Origin: Paracoccaceae bacterium
Lineage (GTDB): Bacteria > Pseudomonadota > Alphaproteobacteria > Rhodobacterales > Rhodobacteraceae
Reading direction: 5' to 3'
Assembly: GCA_027030435.1 (NCBI GenBank)
Contig: JALVEX010000300.1
Location: 1-9,008, forward strand
Length of the DNA: 9,008 nucleotides
The position numbers were made by a program, and so were the translations under genes. Positions 7,176-9,008 of the stretch are shown piece by piece. The notes below the pieces were generated by a model. That model was not told the DNA's origin. It ran no database searches and saw only the letters and a list, made by a program, of their open reading frames with translations. How positions within the stretch are numbered: the first letter of the stretch is position 1; every line of letters starts with the position of its first letter.

Positions 7176-7249
7176 AGGGCGCGGCAAACAGCCCGATATC
7201 TGATGCGTGACAGGCTGCGAAAAATCGTCTAACCAAAGGCAAGTGAACA

Positions 7250-7258
7250 GGAGAGGAG
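7250..7258 (+). promoter_or_regulatory. strong ribosome binding site of the oxidase subunit IV gene
   Basis: GGAGAGGAG ends six bases before ATG 7265, the best Shine-Dalgarno in the window. It supports translation of a 56-codon gene that a length filter would miss. A poor promoter candidate lies upstream: GTGACA (7207-7212) and TCTAAC (7228-7233), with only 15 bases between. Confidence 0.8.
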
Positions 7259-7264
7259 CACAAG

Positions 7265-7435
7265 ATGGCTGACAAGGATAACGAGATTGAACTGATCGGG
7301 GATTTTGTCGTCGAGCATGGCGACATGAACATCGAAGAGCACGAGAAAACATTCGAGGCCTTCATCCGGTTCGTCACCTGGGCGGTTGTCAGCATCCTCA
7401 TCGTTCTGATTTTCCTGGCGCTTGTCGGCGCTTGA
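7265..7435 (+). CDS. ctaH: aa3-type cytochrome c oxidase subunit IV (small alphaproteobacterial type)
   Basis: A 56-residue single-span membrane protein matching the bacterial aa3 oxidase subunit IV family known from Paracoccus denitrificans. The N-terminal half is acidic and soluble (MADKDNEIELIGDFVVEHG) and is followed by the family core DMNIEEHEKTFEAFIRF, then one transmembrane helix at about 34-55 (TWAVVSILIVLIFLALVGA). In Paracoccus this subunit packs against the oxidase core and is dispensable for catalysis; its gene lies away from the subunit I-III genes. The same seems true here, since no other oxidase genes are present. It is preceded by a strong Shine-Dalgarno and ends 17 bases before the ATG of the lipoprotein gene, so the two may be cotranscribed. 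Confidence 0.9.
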   Translation: MADKDNEIELIGDFVVEHGDMNIEEHEKTFEAFIRFVTWAVVSILIVLIFLALVGA

Positions 7436-7452
7436 TCGCGGGGCGCGTGAAA

Positions 7453-8085
7453 ATGGGCCGGGCGGGGGCCGTGCGCAGGATCCTTGCCTGCCTCCTGCTT
7501 CCCCTCCTCCTTGCAGCCTGCGGGGCCGAGCCAAAATGGGCGCCACAGGAGGAAATCCAGCGGGTGGCCTATCGTGCCGATGGGCCGGCGAAGCTCACGC
7601 TTTTCACGGTGATCAACAACCGTTCCAATTCCGGCGCGCATTCGGCGCTTATGATCAATGGCAGCCAGCGGGTGATCTTCGACCCGGCCGGCACCTGGTG
7701 GCACCATTCGATCCCGGAGCGCAACGATGTGCACTACGGGATAACCCCCCGGGTGCTCGAATTTTATGTCGATTACCATGCGCGCGAGAGCTACCGCGTT
7801 GTCATGCAGGAGATCGTGGTTTCCCCCGAAGTGGCGGAAATGGCGCTGCGCGAAGTGCAGGCCTATGGCGCCGTGCCCAAGGCGTTCTGCGCGCGCTCAA
7901 CCTCAACGATCCTTTCCCGCCTGCCCGGCTTCGGCAGCATTCGTCCGACATTCTACCCCAAGAACCTGCGCCGCCAGTTCGCGCGGATCCCTGGCGTGAA
8001 GGAGCGGGTTATCTATGATTATGATGACGACGATCACAGCGCCTTGCTGACAGCGCAGAACAAGCAGCCGGCGATCGCGAACTAA
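7453..8085 (+). CDS. predicted lipoprotein, uncharacterised; possible permuted papain-like fold
   Basis: A 210-residue protein with a lipoprotein signal: Arg8-Arg9, hydrophobic LACLLLPLLL, and lipobox LAAC with Cys23 as the acylated residue; Gly24 at +2 suggests the outer membrane. I do not recognise a named family. The mature part has a hydrophobic strand LTLFTVINNRSNSGAHSALM with His63, a VIFDPAGTWWHH segment (75-85), an acidic/aromatic helix-strand region, and AFCARSTSTIL with Cys146 at the start of a helix. His before Cys, in HSALMI-like and FCxRSTxxIL-like settings, recalls circularly permuted NlpC/P60 or LRAT/YiiX thiol enzymes; this is inference. The C-terminus is acidic (YDYDDDDHS). 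Alternative in-frame starts are GTG 7447 and TTG 7432, the latter overlapping the ctaH stop; ATG gives a normal signal length. Its TAA overlaps the stop of the convergent azlD. Confidence 0.82.
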   Translation: MGRAGAVRRILACLLLPLLLAACGAEPKWAPQEEIQRVAYRADGPAKLTLFTVINNRSNSGAHSALMINGSQRVIFDPAGTWWHHSIPERNDVHYGITPRVLEFYVDYHARESYRVVMQEIVVSPEVAEMALREVQAYGAVPKAFCARSTSTILSRLPGFGSIRPTFYPKNLRRQFARIPGVKERVIYDYDDDDHSALLTAQNKQPAIAN

Positions 8086-8411
8086 CCGAAAAGCTGCAAG
8101 GCCGCGAAAAGGGTTCCTGCCCCGGTGAAGATCGAGACGAGCACGTTCTTCGTGAGCACGCCGGCAAGCACCGTGGCCCCGGCCGCGAGGAGGCGGGCGG
8201 GATCAGGCGTGCCGCCGGTGGCCTCGGGCCAGAGCACGAGCGGCGCCACCAGCCCCGGCAGAACGGCAACGGGCGTGTAGCGCAGATGGCGCAGGAGCCA
8301 TTCGGGGATGGGGCGATCGCCGATCAGGCCGAGGAAGGAAAAGCGGATCAGATAGGTGCCGATCGCGATGAGGGCGATCAGCAGCCAGATATGGGCGGGG
8401 CTCATGTTCAT
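8082..8411 (-). CDS. azlD: AzlD-family small subunit of branched-chain amino acid exporter
   Basis: A 109-residue hydrophobic protein of the AzlD family, the small partner of AzlC in an inner-membrane exporter of branched-chain amino acids and analogues. Hydrophobic segments lie at about 7-32 (IWLLIALIAIGTYLIRFSFL), 45-65 (LRYTPVAVLPGLVAPLVLW) and 74-107 (LLAAGATVLAGVLTKNVLVS onward). The family marks TYLIRF, RYTPVAVLPGLVAP and TKNVLVSIFTG are present, and the length is usual. ATG 8411 overlaps the azlC stop as ATGA, supporting this start over ATG 8405 and implying translational coupling. Its TAG shares bases with the TAA of the convergent lipoprotein gene. Confidence 0.93.
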   Translation of the reverse strand: MNMSPAHIWLLIALIAIGTYLIRFSFLGLIGDRPIPEWLLRHLRYTPVAVLPGLVAPLVLWPEATGGTPDPARLLAAGATVLAGVLTKNVLVSIFTGAGTLFAALQLFG

Positions 8412-9008
8412 GGCTGTTTTCCCTTGTTCATCCGCCGTTCCACTTCCGCGCCCATCACCATTGCCGCCACTGCCGCGATCAGGAGGCCGCTATTGTAGGG
8501 AAGGCCGGCGAGCGCCAGCGCCACCGCCACCGATGTGAGCGCTGCGGCGAGATGGGCAAGTGTGCGCAGCATCGGCCCGACAAGCGCGAGGAAGGTGATC
8601 GGAATGGCGAAATCGAGCGCATATTCCGGCGGTATGGCGGCGCCGGCCCATGCGCCGGCGAAGCTCGCGCCATACCAGGTGGGCACCAGGGGCAGGGCGG
8701 AGCCGAAATAGTAGGCGAGCTTTTCGCCAATGCTCATGGCGGGCGCGCTCTCGAAGCGCGCGATGCTGACGGCATAGACCTGATCCACGAGCACATAGGC
8801 GGCAAGCGCGCGTTTCCAGAGAGGGGCCGGGCCGAGATGGGGGGCAAGAGAGGCCGAATACATCGCCATCCTGAGATTGACGGCAAGGGCGGTGGCCACG
8901 ATGATGAGGGTCGGCGCGTTGTCCTGCATCAGCTGCAGGGCCGCAAATTGCGCTGCACCCGCGATCACCGCGATCGAGAAGCCCATCACCTCGCCGATCG
9001 GGAGTCCG
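8408..9008 (-). CDS. azlC: AzlC-family branched-chain amino acid permease subunit (5' end outside window)
   Basis: Large membrane subunit of the AzlCD exporter (LIV-E family). The frame stays open to the right edge: codons upstream of the first internal GTG (8989) read GLPIGE, which fits the AzlC region just before AGAAQFAAL, so the true start lies beyond 9008. About 199 residues are visible against 230-245 for the family. Marks: AVIAGAAQFAALQLM near the visible N-terminus, the conserved VNLRMAMYSASLAPHLG, and AYVLVDQVYAVS, followed by several transmembrane helices and a short basic tail (EVERRMNKGKQP). The stop overlaps the azlD start. Regulation cannot be read because the promoter is outside the window. 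Confidence 0.93.
   Translation of the reverse strand, partial: GLPIGEVMGFSIAVIAGAAQFAALQLMQDNAPTLIIVATALAVNLRMAMYSASLAPHLGPAPLWKRALAAYVLVDQVYAVSIARFESAPAMSIGEKLAYYFGSALPLVPTWYGASFAGAWAGAAIPPEYALDFAIPITFLALVGPMLRTLAHLAAALTSVAVALALAGLPYNSGLLIAAVAAMVMGAEVERRMNKGKQP

Noticed and set aside
6492..7352. 286-codon minus-strand frame opposite the MBL hydrolase and oxidase subunit IV genes
   Set aside because: It crosses two well-supported plus-strand genes and has no recognisable motif.
7144..7779. 211-codon minus-strand frame over the oxidase subunit IV and lipoprotein genes
   Set aside because: It is antisense to a gene with a strong Shine-Dalgarno and family motif and to a lipoprotein with a clear lipobox; its own sequence is not recognisable.

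Overview
The window is GC-rich, gene-dense, ordinary-looking chromosomal DNA. Gene content and close protein signatures point to an alphaproteobacterium of the Rhodobacteraceae/Roseobacter group: a DmdC-type acyl-CoA dehydrogenase opening MAYRAPVEDF, the small alphaproteobacterial aa3 oxidase subunit IV, and a stand-alone DsbD/ScsB-type N-terminal domain protein divergent from YqgE. I see no rRNA, tRNA, CRISPR, insertion sequence, phage or integration signal. No gap between genes exceeds about 160 bp. This taxonomic call is from recognition, not a search.

Layout, left to right. (1) 1-1961 (+): C-terminal half of an RND efflux permease whose gene begins before the window; it carries an unusual hydrophobic C-terminal extension. 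(2) 1989-2852 (-): exported DsbD-alpha-like protein, convergent with the RND gene. (3) 2966-3562 (+): YqgE, divergent from (2). (4) 3577-4224 (-): short threonylcarbamoyl-AMP synthase (TsaC type), convergent with yqgE. (5) 4384-6105 (+) and 6105-7175 (+): acyl-CoA dehydrogenase and an MBL-fold hydrolase whose stop and start codons overlap, forming an operon behind a possible sigma-54 type promoter. (6) 7265-7435 (+): 56-residue aa3 cytochrome oxidase subunit IV, followed directly by a lipoprotein (7453-8085) with a possible permuted-papain-type His...Cys arrangement. (7) 8082-8411 (-) and 8408-9008 (-, partial): AzlD and AzlC, a branched-chain amino acid exporter pair with a 4-bp ATGA overlap; AzlC runs off the right edge.

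The genes cover envelope functions (RND efflux, periplasmic thiol protein, lipoprotein, amino acid export), respiration (oxidase subunit IV), tRNA modification (t6A) and acyl-CoA metabolism. The tight couplings are dehydrogenase-MBL hydrolase, azlC-azlD and perhaps oxidase subunit IV-lipoprotein. I found no clear novel defence, mobile or RNA system. The points most worth a second look are the lipoprotein's possible papain-like core, the RND C-terminal extension, the dehydrogenase-MBL pairing with its sigma-54-like promoter, and the missing SUA5 domain.
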